Shown piece by piece: positions 62,862 through 64,000 of a DNA stretch of 64,000 nt. A program made the translations under genes and the position numbers. The notes under the pieces are model-generated. The model was not told the origin of the DNA, did not search any database, and saw nothing but the letters and a program-made list of their open reading frames with translations. The number at the start of each line of letters is the position of its first letter. Within the stretch, counting starts at the first letter, position 1. Source of the DNA: Thiofilum sp. (GTDB lineage: Bacteria; Pseudomonadota; Gammaproteobacteria; Thiotrichales; Thiotrichaceae); contig NZ_JADJTF010000001.1 in the NCBI RefSeq assembly GCF_016711335.1, positions 2,418,001-2,482,000 on the forward strand, in the 5' to 3' direction.

Positions 62862-64000
62862 TTAAAGTGAGCGAGATGAGGTCTTAGGAAAGCATACTGT
62901 GACTTGTAGACCTGATGTCGAAGCAGGTTTGCTAAACGCAACAGTCGCCTGATGAATCGCAGCAATCCGCTCCACTATCGATAACCCTAACCCACTACCA
63001 CTAGCTTGATTGCCCAGTACTCGATAAAAACGCTGGCTGATTTTTGCCATTTCTTCAGTACTTAAACCTAAACCATTATCACTGACCACTAAGGTAGGAT
63101 GAGGAGTATTCACTAAACTCAGCGTGACCCAAGTTCCAGCAGGTGTATAGCGAATCGCATTATCCACTAAATTGCGTATCAGTACTTGTAGTAATAAAGG
63201 TAAGCCCATAATGGTCACCTCCTCACCCTCAGTGAGTTCTAAACTAATACTTGCCTCATGCGCTTTTGGAGCGAGTTCCACTACCACCTCAGTCATTAGA
63301 GCGCGTAAGGCACAGGGCTGTAATTGCATATTAGCATTACTGTCTAAGCGAGCTAGGGTAAGTAATTGGGCAATCAAATGAGTCGCACGTTGGCAGCCTT
63401 GTAGAGCGTAATGTAAAGCGTGTTGGCGTTCGGTTTCCTGTGTAGCTGATTGAGCCACTTGTACTTGAGCACTAATGCCTGCAATCGGGGTACGTAACTC
63501 ATGCGCAGCATCCGCCGTAAAGCGGCGCTCATTATCCATCATGGTCTGAATGCGCCCAAATAAACTATTTAAGCGCTCAATCAGGGGGCGTACTTCAGCG
63601 GGAGCAGTTAAAGTGAGTGGAGTCAAATTACGTGGTTCACGATGAGCAAGCATCTGAGCTAAATTAATCAACGGTTTTAAGCCCCAACTAGCGCTCCACC
63701 AAATTAAGCCCGCCATTAGTGGCAATGCAATCATGAGTGCAAAGACTAGGCTTTTAGTCATGTCATGGACGACTTCATCGCGCAATAAAATCAGTTCTGC
63801 GACTTGTACTAGATGCTTGCGCTCTTGATCCCAAGCACTAAACACCCGCCAGCGTTGTTGCTCAATCACTGAGTCGCTAAAGCCTTCGGTTTGAGTACTT
63901 AGTAAGGTGTTGGGTGCATTTTGTGAGTGCAGGGTAAGACGCTTGCCTTCATACCATAATTGAAAAGCCACCCGCCGCGAGTATTTATGTAATAAGGGTG
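62862..64000 (-). CDS. Sensor histidine kinase (QseC-like), N-terminus outside window
   Basis: At least 379 residues; the frame is open to the window edge, so the N-terminal helix and part of the sensor domain are missing. A membrane helix is at about residues 75-97 of the visible part, followed by a HAMP-like linker. The HisKA box is AADAAHELRTPIAGI. The ATPase domain has N box LVDNAIRYTP, G1 VSDNGLGLS and G2 GSGLGLSIV. It is an inner-membrane two-component kinase of the QseC/EnvZ type; the response regulator is probably just outside the window. Adjacent ZIP gene suggests metal sensing, which is inference. Confidence 0.88.
   Translation of the reverse strand, partial: PLLHKYSRRVAFQLWYEGKRLTLHSQNAPNTLLSTQTEGFSDSVIEQQRWRVFSAWDQERKHLVQVAELILLRDEVVHDMTKSLVFALMIALPLMAGLIWWSASWGLKPLINLAQMLAHREPRNLTPLTLTAPAEVRPLIERLNSLFGRIQTMMDNERRFTADAAHELRTPIAGISAQVQVAQSATQETERQHALHYALQGCQRATHLIAQLLTLARLDSNANMQLQPCALRALMTEVVVELAPKAHEASISLELTEGEEVTIMGLPLLLQVLIRNLVDNAIRYTPAGTWVTLSLVNTPHPTLVVSDNGLGLSTEEMAKISQRFYRVLGNQASGSGLGLSIVERIAAIHQATVAFSKPASTSGLQVTVCFPKTSSRSL

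Noticed and set aside
1..64000. CRISPR array, rRNA operon, prophage or integron
   Set aside because: No regularly spaced direct repeats, rRNA sequence, phage structural genes or integrase were seen; the only regular repeats are inside proteins or the scattered 132-bp family.

Overview
The window looks like chromosome from a gammaproteobacterium of moderate GC content. Housekeeping genes and gene orders are typical of that class: dksA-gluQRS, accB-accC-prmA, murA-hisG, tex and proS. A DsrC/TusE-like protein, type II NADH dehydrogenase, class I fumarase, long Ser/Thr-rich surface-type proteins and many small mobile and toxin-antitoxin remnants would suit a filamentous sulfur bacterium (Thiotrichales, Thiothrix/Thiolinea-like). 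That placement is inference from gene content; no rRNA is present to test it.

Layout. 1-6.5 kb is accessory: a DUF4395 membrane protein divergent from a Crp/Fnr regulator with an FNR-like site at its start, a secreted alpha/beta hydrolase, an 881-residue LRR-Roc-COR-TIR protein, a RelB antitoxin with a decayed YafQ-type toxin, and tRNA-Gly(CCC). 6.5-13.4 kb holds ggt, a cysteine-less DsrC-like gene and the murA-hisG-DAHP synthase-hisD operon. 13.6-18.1 kb holds a 1134-residue repeat protein and a DUF3299 lipoprotein with a (CCTAGT)12 tract. 18.3-24.8 kb holds a COG0523 GTPase, a two-gene ATPase + DUF4276 module that resembles PARIS/OLD-type defence, modF, ltrA and tpm. 25-29 kb holds ndh, an apyrase-type lipoprotein and a DUF6174 protein. 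29-36.7 kb holds a broken LuxR solo, an IS200/IS605 element and a cNMP-domain/aspartase fusion next to eutBC, with eutC clipped by an IS4-family element. 36.7-43.2 kb holds two paralogous AAA/PD-(D/E)XK proteins around a three-gene VWA operon. 43.2-51.8 kb is housekeeping (gluQRS, dksA, prmA, accCB, proS). 51.9-54.1 kb is a toxin-antitoxin pair whose toxin is split by the second IS4-family copy. 54.2-64 kb holds tex, a DUF945 protein, a thioesterase, fumarase, DUF1820, a ZIP transporter and a truncated histidine kinase.

The most striking unexplained structure is a 132-bp imperfect palindromic repeat present seven times (8340, 13390, 18142, 23981, 28810, 38537, 59009), always intergenic. It has a conserved central hairpin and TA-bounded terminal inverted repeats; two copies begin exactly at the stop codon of the upstream gene. 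A separate 112-bp element with perfect 25-bp inverted repeats lies at 24870-24981. Both IS4-family copies have intact 15-bp inverted repeats and 9-bp target duplications, so both interrupted genes (eutC and the PIN toxin) can be reconstructed.
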